A stretch of 64,000 nt of DNA from Ampullaceana balthica (lineage: Eukaryota; Mollusca; Gastropoda; Lymnaeidae), in contig CALYLW010000438.1 of the NCBI GenBank assembly GCA_944989445.1, forward strand, positions 434,001 through 498,000. The letters are read 5' to 3'. The stretch's first letter is position 1. Every line of letters begins with the position of its first letter. Below are positions 32,161 to 44,469 of the stretch, in pieces. The notes under the pieces were generated by a model. The model saw nothing but the letters and a program-made list of their open reading frames with translations. It did no database searches and was not told the DNA's origin. The translations under genes and the position numbers were made by a program.

Positions 32161-32635
32161 TGACATAACGTAAGAACTATCAGGTGACCTCCACGTCACC
32201 TAGAGTTTCTAATAATTTTAGCCTCACAACTACACCACCTAGTCTTCTGTACTTGAGATTGACCTTCACCCTTGCCTACTCCCGACTAATGATTCTGGAC
32301 ATGTTTATTAGCCCCATCTCAGGTGTGTGATGATGCCAGACTTGATTAAGATAAACACAAGACCGACCATCCCATCCCTTCCCTTACACGCACACCCAGT
32401 TATATCCCCACCCCACAGTATACGTATCACTGCTCTTATCTCACAAACGTGTTAGAACTAAGTATGAAGAAAACATCTTCGGTTCATGGCATTTGTGTGT
32501 GTGTGTGAGTGTGTGTGTGCTTGTGTGTGTAAAAAATGGTGTGGGTGGAATCAAGTATAAAACGTTGCAGGTTAATAAAGTCAAAACGTCTTATATTTTA
32601 AGTGATTTAGCTATTGTTAACATAAACTAGTGTAT

Positions 32636-32900
32636 TGACTTGGTAAGTCTGTGTCCAGGAATGACAAGGTCTGGCCTAATGACTTGATTGGACTATGTCC
32701 AGGAATGAGAAGGTCTAACTGAATGACTTGATGGGAACTGTGTCCAGGAATGACAAGGTCTGACCTAATGACTTGATGGGAACTGTCTCCAGGAATGACA
32801 AGGTCTGTCTTAATGAATTGATGAGAACTGTGTCCAGCAATGACATGGTCTGACAAAATGACTTGATGAAACTTTATCTCGGAATGACAAGGTCAGACCT
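32636..32900. repeat. 45-base minisatellite (GTCCAGGAATGACAAGGTCT)
   Basis: Six units of GTCCAGGAATGACAAGGTCT plus GACCTAATGACTTGATGGGAACTGT. A (GT)n microsatellite lies just before it at 32495-32530. Confidence 0.94.
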
Positions 32901-33469
32901 ACCATCGTCTATAGGCCCAGCTTATCCATCTACCTGTATAACTACTAACATTTTGTTCCTCTCACCTCAAATACACACACGCCACATCTCCTAAACCACA
33001 GGCAAACTCCCTGGCATCCTCTCTCTACCCCTCCTCTTCCCTTATTTCTCAAACCAACTGGCGGCACCCCACCCCTATCCCCCATAAGAACCCCCCCACC
33101 CCCCTGATGGTCTATTTCTCCCAACACGTGTGGGGCTTCCATGCACTGAACTAGAAACGATCACTCATAGAGTAGAGCAGCATGGGCTAGGAAGAGTTGT
33201 CCGCTCTTCTTTGACTCCTTCATCTACCTTCAAGAACGGTCCAAAAATAGTGTTATTTTGTCTTTCTTTCCCACCCCTGGCTGGACTCTACTTGAAGTAA
33301 CAGAAAGGAAGAAGAAAGGAGGAATAAAATAAAATAAACACAGAATCCAAACAACCAAGAAGTACTCAAAGGATAAACCAACATATTTCTGAGACAGCGC
33401 TGTTTTTCCCCCCATTCAAAAAGGAGTTGCCTTCCCTTTCTTCAGAATACAAACTACCTTTTCGATTTC

Positions 33470-33683
33470 GTCGCCATATTGGATCTGGAGTTAATCTGTC
33501 AGTGTTTGCTTATAGGAGCCAACGTCCGGGATTTGTTGAATGGGAGTACAGAAAGAAGAATTAGACGGACGTTGAGGCTACTAGTGGACTAACATAAGGA
33601 TAGGGACAGAGATCTACATAAGGAGTTCTGGTAGTGTCCAGTTGTCCAGTTGTGGCTGGCACATGTCTTCACTGGAGAAACAG
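33470..33683 (+). other. Candidate non-coding first exon with splice donor
   Basis: A GCCATATTGG motif (YY1-like, often near transcription starts) at 33472 begins about 210 bases of more balanced composition that ends ATGTCTTCACTGGAGAAACAG directly before a consensus donor, GTGAGC, at 33684. It lies 6.7 kb upstream of the MTCL-like coding exon on the same strand. Joined to the acceptor-like CGACGACGACAG just before 40415, its short frame would not stay in phase, so it could only serve as 5' UTR with a small upstream frame. This is inference. Confidence 0.3.
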
Positions 33684-33979
33684 GTGAGCCAACAATTTGT
33701 ATCTTCACGGGTGTATGAATTGATTTTTAATTTGTAGCACGCTGCTGTCACATCAGTTGAGAAAAACAGAATGGAAGTGGCATGGTAGTTGCTTTGGATA
33801 CCGAATCTGCTAATTAAAAAAAAATGTTGTAAGGTTTAAACTAGGCCGGATGTACATTAAGTTCTCCGAGAACCAGGTCCGCGTATTTAAAATAAGAATT
33901 ACATAAAATATGAAATGAGTTGAATAAACGCGATAACTCTCAGCTGCATGCTACAAACCAGTTGATAGATGTATAACAC

Positions 33980-35695
33980 ATATATATTGTCTGTGTTGTT
34001 ACACTGTCCGTCAATGTCTGTGTTTTTACCCTGCCTATCAATGTCTGTGTTGTTACACTGCCTATCAATGTCTGTGTTGTTACACTGCCTATCAATGTCT
34101 GTGTTGTTACTCTGCCCATCAATGTCTGTGTTGTTACTCTGCCTATCAATGTCTGAGTTGTTACTCTGCCTATCAATGTCTGTGTTGTTACTCTGCCTAT
34201 CAATGTCTGTGTTGTTACTCTGCCTATCAATGTCTGTGTTGTTACACTGCCTATCAATGTTTGTGTTGCTACTCTGCCTATCAGTGTCTGTGTTGTTACT
34301 CTGCCTATCAATGTCTGTGTTGCTAAACTGCCCCTCAATGTCTGTGTTGTTACTCTGCCTATCAATGTCTGTGTTGTTACACTGCCAATCAATGTCTGTG
34401 TTGTTACACTGCCCATCAATGTCTGTGTTGTTACTCTGCCTATCAATGTCTGTGTTGTTACTCTGCCTATCAATGTCTGAGTTGTTACTCTGCCTATCAA
34501 TGTCTGTGTTGTTACTCTGCCTATCAATGTCTGTGTTGTTACACTGCCTATAAATGTCTGGGTTGTTACTCTGCCTATCAATGTCTGTGTTGTTACACTG
34601 CCTATCAATGTTTGTGTTGCTACTCTGCCTATCAATGTCTGTGTTGTTACTCTGCCTATCAATGTCTGTGTTGCTAAACTGCCCATCAATGTCTGTGTTG
34701 TTACTCTGCCAATCAATGTCTGTGTTGTTACACTGCCCATCAATGTCTGTCTATCAATGCCTATCAATGTCTGTGTTGTTACTCTGCCTATCAATGTCTG
34801 TGTTGTTACACTGCCCATGAATGTCTGTGTTGTTACACTGCCCATCAATGTCTGTGTTGTTAAACTGCCCATCAATGTCTGTGTTGTTATTCTGCCTATC
34901 AATTTCTGTGTTGTTACTCTGCCTATCAATGTCTGAGTTGTTACTCTGCCTATCAATGTCTGTGTTGTTACACTGCCTATAAATGTCTGGGTTGTTACTC
35001 TGCCTATCAATGTCTGTGTTGTTACACTGCCTATCAATGTTTGTGTTGCTACTCTGCCTATCAATGTCTGTGTTGTTACTCTGCCTATCAATGTCTGTGT
35101 TGCTAAACTGCCCATCAATGTCTGTGTTGTTACTCTGCCAATCAATGTCTGTGTTGTTACACTGCCCATCAATGTCTGTCTATCAATGCCTATCAATGTC
35201 TGTGTTGTTACTCTGCCTATCAATGTCTGTGTTGTTACACTGCCCATGAATGTCTGTGTTGTTACACTGCCCATCAATGTCTGTGTTGTTAAACTGCCCA
35301 TCAATGTCTGTGTTGTTATTCTGCCTATCAATTTCTGTGTTGTTACACTGCCCGTCAATGTCTGTGTTGTTACTCTGCCCGTCAATGTCTGTGTTTTTAC
35401 TCGGGCCTTCAATGTCTGTGTTGTTAAACTGCCCATCAATGTCTGTGTTGTTAAACTGCCCTTCAATGTCTGTGTTGTTAAATTGCCCATCAATGTCTGT
35501 GTTGATACTCTGCCTTTCAATGTCTGTGTTGTTAAACTGCCCATCAATGTCTGTGTTGTTACTCTGCCCGTCAATGTCTGTGTTTTTACGCGTCCCTTCA
35601 ATGTCTGTGTTGTTAAATTGCCCATCAATGTCTGTGTTGATACTCTGCCTTTCAATGTCTGTGTTGTTAAACTGCCCATCAATGTCTGTTTGTCA
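33980..35695. repeat. 1.7 kb 27-base minisatellite (CAATGTCTGTGTTGTTACTC)
   Basis: About 63 units of CAATGTCTGTGTTGTTACTC plus TGCCTAT. The unit is a multiple of three, so several frames on both strands stay open (580 codons on the minus strand) as nine-residue repeats; these are by-products. A 429-base block is duplicated exactly or almost so: the stretch from 34554 recurs from 34983. A shorter CTATCAATGCC irregularity marks both copies. Confidence 0.97.
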
Positions 35696-35699
35696 AAGT

Positions 35700-37260
35700 T
35701 CTAATCGAATCACGGCCATTGATGATCTCATGCACGACAATGTATCGAAGACTTTCATTGGTTAGTGTGATCTCAGCACGCAACAATGTATCGACGGCTG
35801 TCATTGATTGGTGTGATTTCATGCACGTCAATGAGTTTGACGACTTTCATTGGTTGGTAATTTTCAGCAAGTGAAACCTTGTATCATGCATCTTTGTGCC
35901 AATTGGTTCTCACAATATCGAAATGCCACTGCGCACACATAACGGACATTTAGATGAATATCTACACGGGTATAGCCATTTGATACACGGCTGACAATCA
36001 AATTAGAATATGGCTATCACTATACATGTAGAGATAATTTGGCTTTACGTTTACAGAAAATTGATGTGACGTTTTAAATTCAGGATCAATGATAGAGAAT
36101 TGTTGACTTGAGAAAGACGGCCATTCACAGTAGACCGTGTAGATTAAATTAATTGTTTTATCGGTGACGAATTGTAAACATATTTACAACCAACCACCGT
36201 AGACTTTATATGTGATGTCCATTTATTTATAATACATTAACCCCCGACCCCACCATATGCATATATATAATTCAAACACACCGACCCCTGACCCCACACA
36301 TTGCTAACACACTGACCCTGACCCCACACATACCCAACACACCGTGGCCTCAGAGTCGTCCCTTGAACACAAGCCCACGCACACACTGACAATCACTCCC
36401 TCACCACGCACGTGCATCAGATTTCCACGACACGTTTACCACAACCCTGGCCCGTGTAGCTATTTTAAGAACAAGAGAGAGAGGCTCCTTCTGTTACCTG
36501 AGTTTGACTATCAAGCTGCAGTATCAATGTTGGAATTTTTGCCTATGGCCACTTCAATATATTTGCCTATAAATCTACTTTCCGATACGGTGCACATGAA
36601 TTTCCGAACACATAAAATAATCTTTGTATAGATCGCTACACTTGAACAATCTATGCTGATGAGAAGCTAAATACTTGTTTGTCCTCTCATGGTATAGGTA
36701 GGGATAATTTAGGATAGTCCTTTCATTTAGGAAAGTCCTTATTACAAAGTATCCAGCGTCTTTTCAAGGATATATTACGCCAGAGTTGAAAAATGTCATG
36801 CCAGGTAACATTTACTAGACAGATTTATAATTATACGTATTATTTCATCATTTCAAAATGCTCATTCGTGGTGAGAAAATATATTTACTAAGCCATTCAT
36901 GGTTCATTTTAGATGTTTAGGTCTGGTTAATTAATTTTTGATGTTTAGGTCTAGTTAATTCATTTTAGATGTATATATCTGGTTCATTCATTTTCAGTCT
37001 TACATGACTTGATAATTGTTTAATATTTACGATTCTAGAGAATTCATTTAAAATAGTTGGTAGTTTATTCATTGCATTTATTCATTTATTTAATTTTTTC
37101 TCTCTTATAATTTAAAGCTTGATTCGCTAGTAATGTTTCAACCATTAGTAGTTATTGATCTGTAACATGCTGAAAGGCTTTTCTACTAATCCTGTGTTAT
37201 GAACAATGAAAATATCGAGACATTTCCTGCATCCAACACAGCCACACCATGTCACACAAG
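35700..37260. other. Non-coding stretch with minor repeats
   Basis: Three imperfect 55-60-base units (TGATCTCATGCACGACAATG and GACTTTCATTGGTTGG) at 35715-35860, and CACACCGACCCCTGACCCCA units at 36235-36335. An open frame at 36344-36631 has no recognisable domain. Otherwise AT-rich. Confidence 0.5.
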
Positions 37261-37266
37261 AGTTAA

Positions 37267-37358
37267 GTGACTGTCTATCTTACTCCACTACATATATTGA
37301 CTGTCTATCTTACTCCACTACATATATTGACTGTCTATCTTACTCCACTACATATATT
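37267..37358. repeat. 30-base repeat, three exact units
   Basis: CTGTCTATCTTACTCCACTA plus CATATATTGA three times without change, implying recent duplication. Confidence 0.95.
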
Positions 37359-37824
37359 GATTTGTTTACGTCGACTGTAACTCTCCAATTTGAACGAAAA
37401 TCTCAGAATATTCCATTTTCACTGATAGATTTCTTTACTATATGTATAAGCATTGCTAACGCTTTAAGACATATTCCATTGGAGGTATGAACTCAATTTA
37501 AATTTATTTAAATAGATATCTTAAGAACTCAACCCCCCCCCTCGCCCCAGGAAAATAATGCTCACTCTGTAGCTGATGACCTTGACATAAAATTACTTTT
37601 GCTGGTCTACAAGGGATGAGATGTAACACAGGTGCATGACATGAAGATTCATCACCACTCAGTTCCACTGGCCGCGTTGAAGAACGTTTAAACTCTCCGC
37701 ATCAGTTCCGTTTGTAAACAAATTATTGGTTTTGGAAAGGGGTGGCGAGGGGGGGGGGAGTCAGGTTTGGATTTTGTGATCTTAATACTGGCCGAGCCTC
37801 TATGTGAATCGCTTAAGGAACGTA

Positions 37825-38228
37825 CCATCAAAATTACTGTACCATCAAAAGAACTGTACCATCAAAAGTACTGTGTCATCAAAAGTACTGTAGCATCAAA
37901 AGTACTGTACCATCAAAAGTACTGTACCCTCAAAAGTACTGTATCATCTAAAGTACTGTATCACCTAAAGTACTGTACCATCAAAAGTACTGTACCATCA
38001 AAAGTGATGTACCATCAAAAGTACAGTGTCATAAAAAGTACTGTACCATCAAAAGTACTGTAGCATCAAAAGTTCTGTGTCATCAAAAGTACTGTACCAT
38101 CAAAAGTACTGTACCATCAAAAGTACTGTACCATCAAAAGTACTGTAGCATCAAAAGTACTGTACCATCAAAAGTACTGTACCATCAAAAGTACTGTACC
38201 ATCAAAAGTTCTGTGTCATCAAAAGTCG
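37825..38228. repeat. 17-base minisatellite (CTGTACCATCAAAAGTA)
   Basis: About 23 units of CTGTACCATCAAAAGTA with substitutions such as GTGTCATC, GTAGCATC and CACCTAAAG. A 98-codon frame across it is a repeat by-product. Confidence 0.96.
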
Positions 38229-38334
38229 TGCGGTTTACGCCATAGGCTGAGTGTGTAAAAACTGCAACAACATGAGTCACTATTAAACTATTTATTTGTG
38301 ACATCTTTTCACACTCAAGCCCTGTGTGTGGCGG

Positions 38335-38890
38335 GAGTTAAGTAGGTCATCTGACCCATGTAAAGGTGTAGAAAGAGTTCATTGGGTCAGCCAATTCCTG
38401 TGTGTGTGGCAAGAGTTAAAGTGGGTCAGCCTATCTCTCTGTGTGTGGTTAGTTTAGTATTTAAACTGAACACTACGAGCTTATGGCTTGGATTTAGTAG
38501 ATTATCTGGCCCTGTAAATGTGCGGCTAAAGTTAAGTAGGTCAGCTGACCACTTTCAGTGTCTAGCTAATGTTAAGTGACCCCCTTTCCAGTCCATGACG
38601 GACTATGGGGCAAGTGATTTAGCGTTCACAAGTTTTTAGCCACCACTAACGAGCAGGGGAATGTGTGGCCACTACAATGCCCCAGGGGCTTTGGCTGATC
38701 CTGTTAGTGTCTGGCTAAAGTTAAGTAGGTCATGAGATTACCGTAAGTGTTTGGCTTAAGTTATGTAGGTCAGCTGACCCCCATGAGTATGTGGCTAAAG
38801 TTATGTAGGTCAGCTGACCCCCGTGAGTATGTGGCTAAAGTTAAGTAGGTCAACTGAAGCCTGAGCTTAAGGCTAGAGTTATGTAGCTCC
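38335..38890. repeat. Imperfect repeat (GGCTAAAGTTAAGTAGGTCA)
   Basis: About ten irregularly spaced copies of GTGTGGCTAAAGTTAAGTAG followed by GTCAGCTGACCC, 35-60 bases apart. The copy at 38590-38690 is interrupted by unrelated sequence. Confidence 0.8.
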
Positions 38891-39187
38891 TGTAAACTCG
38901 CACACCGCATCATCGCAACAGTTGCTATTCTCAACGTCAACATCTGTTAGACAGAAATTTAAAAAAAAGTAAAACAATGTAATTTACAAGTTATATTTTA
39001 AAATACAACTTTTTAACTCATATTGAAATAAAGGTTTTCAAGCAAATTAATTTTGCGACATATTCTGTACACGAGTAAGTGTCTTTTGTTTTTACAAATA
39101 TACTTATAAACAGAACTTTAAAAAATGTCATCGAATTTTAGATTTTAAACAGAAATACATAATTATTTTGTCTTAACATCTATCTAG

Positions 39188-40060
39188 TCTATATATATAA
39201 TAATTATTCTCTTCGTGGTCGGACCCTGCGAGACAAGCTGCAAGTATGTTCAACAGATACTAATTTTAGAAAGCAGCGCACCAAATTACTCCAACAATGC
39301 ATCAAAAGGTGTGCAAATTAAATATGCGCTTTAAAAAAAATCATATGACGTCATTGTTTTCGCTGATATTTTAATTTTGTAAAAAGGGAACAATGTAAAA
39401 AGTTATAAAATACTTTGTGTACATTTCAGAAAATTTAATATTTCGTATTGATCAAACAAGGACAAGTTAGTTGGGATTTTGAAAAAGGTTGGCATTTTTT
39501 CAAAATAAATAGATTTCAGCTGAACACTCCCGTCATTTTTTACGGGTGATACGCCGCGGGTCTCTCCAGAGTTCCTTCTTTTCATTCACTCACAGTCGTT
39601 TGCCCAAACCCACCCCATTTTGACAACTGTGTCTTTCAGGAAGTCTTCACCCGTCACTAAATCATTAGCGGCGTATGCTACGCCGCGGGTCAGCTAGTTT
39701 GCTATAATAGCCCAAGCCACAGAATGGATGGATGCATGTATCCGCAACGCTATGACGTCATTGTTTTAGCTTATATTTTAATACAAGGTGTGCATAAGGA
39801 GGTGTGAAAATAATTATAAATTAAAGATTCTCACCTTAAAAAAATATATGACCTGATTGTTTTAGCTTATATTTTAATTTTGGAAAAGGGAACGATGTAA
39901 AAAGAGGATTTGAGGATTTATAATTATAAAATACTTTGTGTACATTTCAGGAAGTTAAATATTTCGTATTTATCAAATAAGGATCAATTACTTGGGCTTT
40001 TGAAAAACAAAGTGGGCGCCTTTTTGTTAAAATTAAATAATTATCTTCAAAATTAATAGA
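39188..40060 (+). mobile_element. Helitron-like dispersed repeat
   Basis: It begins TCTATATATATAATAATTAT. Near 39670-39711 it has a hairpin, GCGGCGTA-TGC-TACGCCGC, followed by GGGTCAG and CTAG before T, the pattern of a Helitron 3' end. The sequence continues past CTAGT with CTATAATAGCCCAAGCC, and the whole stretch to about 40060 matches, inverted, 50950-51830. The boundaries are therefore uncertain: two related copies may be adjoining. No helicase coding is present. Confidence 0.5.
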
Positions 40061-40430
40061 TACAATGTTAAAATGACATTTTGTAAAAGGCTTTGATTTA
40101 ATCCACTCCTTACACACAACAAGTCATTTTTTCCCTCTCTTTCCCATTCCAGATAAGAATCTTTTTGTTGACTGAACTGACTGAAAGCTTCTACACAAGG
40201 AAAACAAAAGCTTGTAACAAGAGAAGACAAACACTTCCATGAAAGGTTTCTCGTAGTCTATACTCCACACAATGCTGTAATATTCGTGTGCGCTTACATG
40301 ACACCAAGACTACATCATCTCATGTCGTATCCATGTCTGTATCTCAGACGTCTGCTACACACACCAAGATAACATTTTAGTCTGAGCTTTACTTCATCTT
40401 CTTCTCGACGACGACAGCAACAGAGTCGCC

Positions 40431-43178
40431 ATGTCTGACACCGAGGAGCCGTGCGCGTGCCACGTGTGTCCCACTTTCGAGCCCCAGGCGTGGAGAAAGT
40501 CACTCTGCAGAAATTGTTTTCACTCTCTAGAAGAGCATTCCGAGGATCTTCTGGCCGCGGAGGCTGAAGCTTTCGCCAAGGAAAAGGCCGGCGCAGCGGA
40601 AACGAAATCGAAGGAGAGCGCTTTCGCGTCAGGGGTTTCGGATTGCTCAAAACATAAGGACGCAAACGCCAAGAAAGGTTCGAGTGTAAAGGAAGCAGAT
40701 GTGGAGAAGGATGCGAAGGATAAGGCTAAGGGGATAACAGGGAAAGAGGAGGATAAGCCAAGGTGGTCAAAGGATACGGGCACTGGGAAAGCTGGTGTCA
40801 AAGGAGGGTCTACTGTGGCGATGATGAGTGGTAAAAGTAAGGCGGTCGGTGTTACGCCAGCTGTCTCCAGCGCTGCGACTGCGCCAACCCCATCTTCTAA
40901 ATCAAAGTCCCCGCCTAAAACAACGACCACGCCTAGCGTGGCAGCCACTTCCTCCACTACAGCAGTTTCCACCGCAACGTCATCGACATCATCAGCCCCT
41001 CCATCGATCACCGGCGCGTTGGCGACAACGCCGTCGGTTAGTGCTCAAAAGACAGTGTCTTTGACAAAAAATTTCGCATCGAAATTCGAATCTAAATCAG
41101 CAGGCACCTCAAAAGACAAATCTCAGTCCAAACCTTCCGATATTCGCATCATAGGCGCATCTTCAGTCTCTGCAATCACTGGCAAGTTGTCAGGGGAGAC
41201 GAAAGCCACCACACCCCCGAGAGACTTAGGTAAATCGTCGTCTCTAAAATCAGATCCCCCGGACCCGTCTAAGACAGACGATCCGCCAACAGCAGAGACA
41301 ATTTCAACTAGTTCAAAGGCGGCCCCTCTGGGCAGTAAAGCAAATGGATGTAAATTAAAAGACGACAAGAAAGTTACGGAAGAAAGAGACAAGGCTGACA
41401 AAAAATCTTCTCAAACAAACAAACAAGAAGATGACAATAAAGCGTCTCCATTTTCCCGAACAAAGGTGGCAACTTTCGGGAAGGACATACTTAAGAGTAG
41501 GAAAGATATTGAGGTAACCGATTCAAAACTCAAAGACAATTCCCCGAGTAAAACCAAATCACCTTCCCCGAAAAGTCCAGCAACCCCAGCCAATGACAAA
41601 GACAAGACGTTGTCAAAAGTCTTGGCGGGCAAACACGTAGATGATAGAGCCAAGAACAACGGGGAGGATGGGGGCGTGATGAACAATGGTAAGTCACGTG
41701 GTGTCGAGCCCGTTGTTTCAGCGGCACAGCGCCAGGACACCAAGTTGTCTTCCCCTGCCTCTCGCCTGACAAAAGAAGCGGAACAAGTCGAATCTGCTAA
41801 ACTAAACAAGAACGGGCAGGCGGCCAAGTCTGCAGGTAAAGCCATCGAAGTTAAGGCCAGTGAGAGAGCAACTGGGAATGAGGTCACCAAACCCGCCAAT
41901 GACGCTAAAGATCAAACGGCAAACAGCAAAAAAGATGCCAGCAGCAGATTGAGTTCAGCTAAGACAGACGGCGAGAAAAGCTCAACTCTTGGGGAACGTT
42001 CAAAGGACAAAGGCGGTGAAGAGAGTGGAAGTTCCTCTCGCAAACCAGTGTCGTCGCCTTTGTCCGGCAAACAAACTCCGTCCCCATCTACGTCACCTTC
42101 CAAATCGTCACCTTCCAAATCGTCACCTCCCCGATCATCTGACCCGAAATCTTCACCGGCGTCTAAAGCAGCAGTTGATTCCAAAAGTAAAGACTTGAAG
42201 TCAGATGTAGGAAAATACAGTAAAGCCTTACCCGGTCCATTAGGGAAATTTAAAGAGCTTGAAAAAGAATCCCCCAAATCAACAGGTCAAGATGGAAGCA
42301 AGAAAAATTCTTCCGAAAACGGGTCCGGAGGTCAGCAGAGTGGGGAGGAAATCGTTGAGACTAAGAAACTCGCGGAGGAACTGAAAGAGAAAGCAGAAGC
42401 GCTGTCCGCTCTGACGAAACAGCTGGCCATCATGGAAGACAAGATGAGAACCCTCGAGAAGGAGAAAGAGACTGCGAGAAAGGAGGCGGCGCTTGTTGTG
42501 AAGGAGGAACTTGAGAAGTTGCTGGGAGAATTGAGGGATCAGCTGTCCAAGATGGAAGATCAGTGCGCCCGGCTTGACAAGGACAACCAACTACTCCTGG
42601 ACAAACTCCACGCACATGAAGTGACCGTCAAGCGTGACCAGAGCGTGCGAGGCAAGACAAGCGACAACGTCGTGTTGGAGGAAGACCTGGAGGCCGCCGA
42701 GAAAGAGCTTGAGGACGTCAAGGACGAAAACAAAGAACTCCAGCGGCAGATCATGGAGATGAAGAACGAAATGGATGAGATGTACGACCACTTCCGAGAA
42801 AACGAGCATGACGAATTCCGAGAAATCCAAAAAGAGTTGGACATGACGGCAAAAAACTGCCGCATTTTGCAGTTCAAGCTCCGCAAAGCTGAACGTCGTA
42901 ATGATCAGATCGAAGAGGATCGTCTGCACTACGAGGAAAAGCTGAGGAAGCTGCAGGATCAGTTCGACTCACAAGACGCAAAAAGTCACATCCGTGTACT
43001 GGAAGAGGAGCTGCGAATCGCCAAAGAGGTCTCGGTGCGTCTACACGACGAACTGGATATTGTTGAGGACAAGAGAAACAAGGTGCTGGAGGAGAACAGG
43101 CATCTGACCGAGCTGCTGGAACACACGGACAAGAGGCAGTTCAGGATGGAGATGGAGATTGATAAACTCAGGGACATT
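40431..43178 (+). CDS. MTCL/SOGA-family microtubule-crosslinking protein homologue, first coding exon
   Basis: This exon encodes 916 residues from ATG 40431 (context GTCGCCATGT; a TGA is in frame upstream) to a GTAAGT donor at 43179, phase 0. Residues 8-38 form a compact Cys/His cluster (CACHVC, then CRNCFHSLEEH) that looks zinc-binding. Residues about 40-635 are low-complexity, rich in Lys, Ser, Thr and Pro. From about 640 a continuous coiled coil begins, and residues about 747-916 hold the conserved SOGA/MTCL block with EMDEMYDHFRENE, KNCRILQFKLRKAERR and LRIAKEVSVRLHDELD. Vertebrate relatives crosslink and stabilise non-centrosomal microtubules; that role here is inferred. GC content is well above the flanks. 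Read-through past the donor adds only 25 codons before a stop, so splicing is required. Confidence 0.92.
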
Positions 43179-44469
43179 GTAAGTTATTATTGTTGTACTG
43201 TCCTATGTTTGGGTCATCTGTGTACTGTCATATGTTATGGTCATATGGGGCTGTAGCCTTAGTGTTTAAGAGATTGTCTAGATAACAGACTGAAAAGTTT
43301 AGTTAAAAATTCTACGTGATGAGAGATTGTTTTAATTGTTTGCTTTTGATGGTTAAGTTATATTCATAGTTATTTCTTGTGTGTAAGTTAGTTCAAACAG
43401 AAAAAAAAATTACGACTACAATGCAGCATCATTGCTAAATTCTTATCTCACCATTTTTAAGAAACTGGAATATATTATAGTAAGGGAATTAGTTTGCATA
43501 AACATATGCCTTTGTGACATAATTTCATGCATAGTTTTATCTTTATTGATATTAAATCTAAAAAAAACTGTGTAATTGATCGTGAATGAATGCGTAATGC
43601 TGTACTTGAAATGTTAATTTAAGCTTACTGATGTTACGTAATCTATTGCATGAAAAAGTAGGGCAACTACAATGAAATAGTTTGAGAGAAAAATGTTTAT
43701 ACTATTTCAGAGCTTTTATGGCCTGTAGCACAAATAACAGTAGCTACTTCATTTAGTACGTCACACTGCTGTAAAGACTAAAGTATGGCAAATAGCTTTA
43801 CTCTTATAATATATCACACAGCTGTAACGACCATGCTAAAGCATATAGCAGCCACGTACATATCATGGCAGGCTACAATCCACTGTAACGTCGATAGTAT
43901 TACAATCCACTGAGACGTCCAGCCATAGTGCTACAATCCACTGTGATGGCAATAGAACTACATGTACTATCCACTGTCACTTCCGTAGTACTACAATTAG
44001 CTTGTCTTGGCAATAACATGGGCAGGTAATAGCGGTTAGCTGTATACTTTGGAAAGTTTCCTTCTGTTAGTCATCTTTCAAAGTGTTTCCAAACGTCTGC
44101 AATCGATTGACGTCACTGAGATCTGATCACCATCACGTGTTACTATTGTTAGGCGTCTTGAGAGTGATGGGATGAATGAAGGTTTAAATACGTTTATTTG
44201 CGTCATCAAGGGGAAATGACTCAACTCAGATTATCTTCAGGCTCACAAACCTCTTTGTGTTATCTACTTTGTAAGGTCGTATCAGGGGAATTTCCAACTG
44301 CCATGTTTTCTCAACCATCCCACCATTATTTATTCCTATCTGATTTTCTTAGAATTTTTTGTGGTCAAGATTGTGAGATAACAAACCCACTTAGAAAACA
44401 AATACTTATCTTTAAAAACAGCAAAAGAAAACTGGCTTAATACGATTTTCACAATTGAACGCTAGTGAT

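Noticed and set aside
33940..35682. 580-codon minus-strand frame of TQTLIGRVT repeats and overlapping plus-strand frames
   Set aside because: The 27-base unit is a multiple of three and stop-free, so both strands are open. Several frames are equally open, which argues against coding.
40520..42929. Several antisense open frames over the MTCL-like exon
   Set aside because: They mirror the Ser/Lys-rich sense codons and show no domain of their own.
43179..43256. Extension of the MTCL-like frame past residue 916
   Set aside because: The added 25 codons begin at a consensus GTAAGT donor and have no coiled-coil character; the exon at 56315 continues the protein instead.
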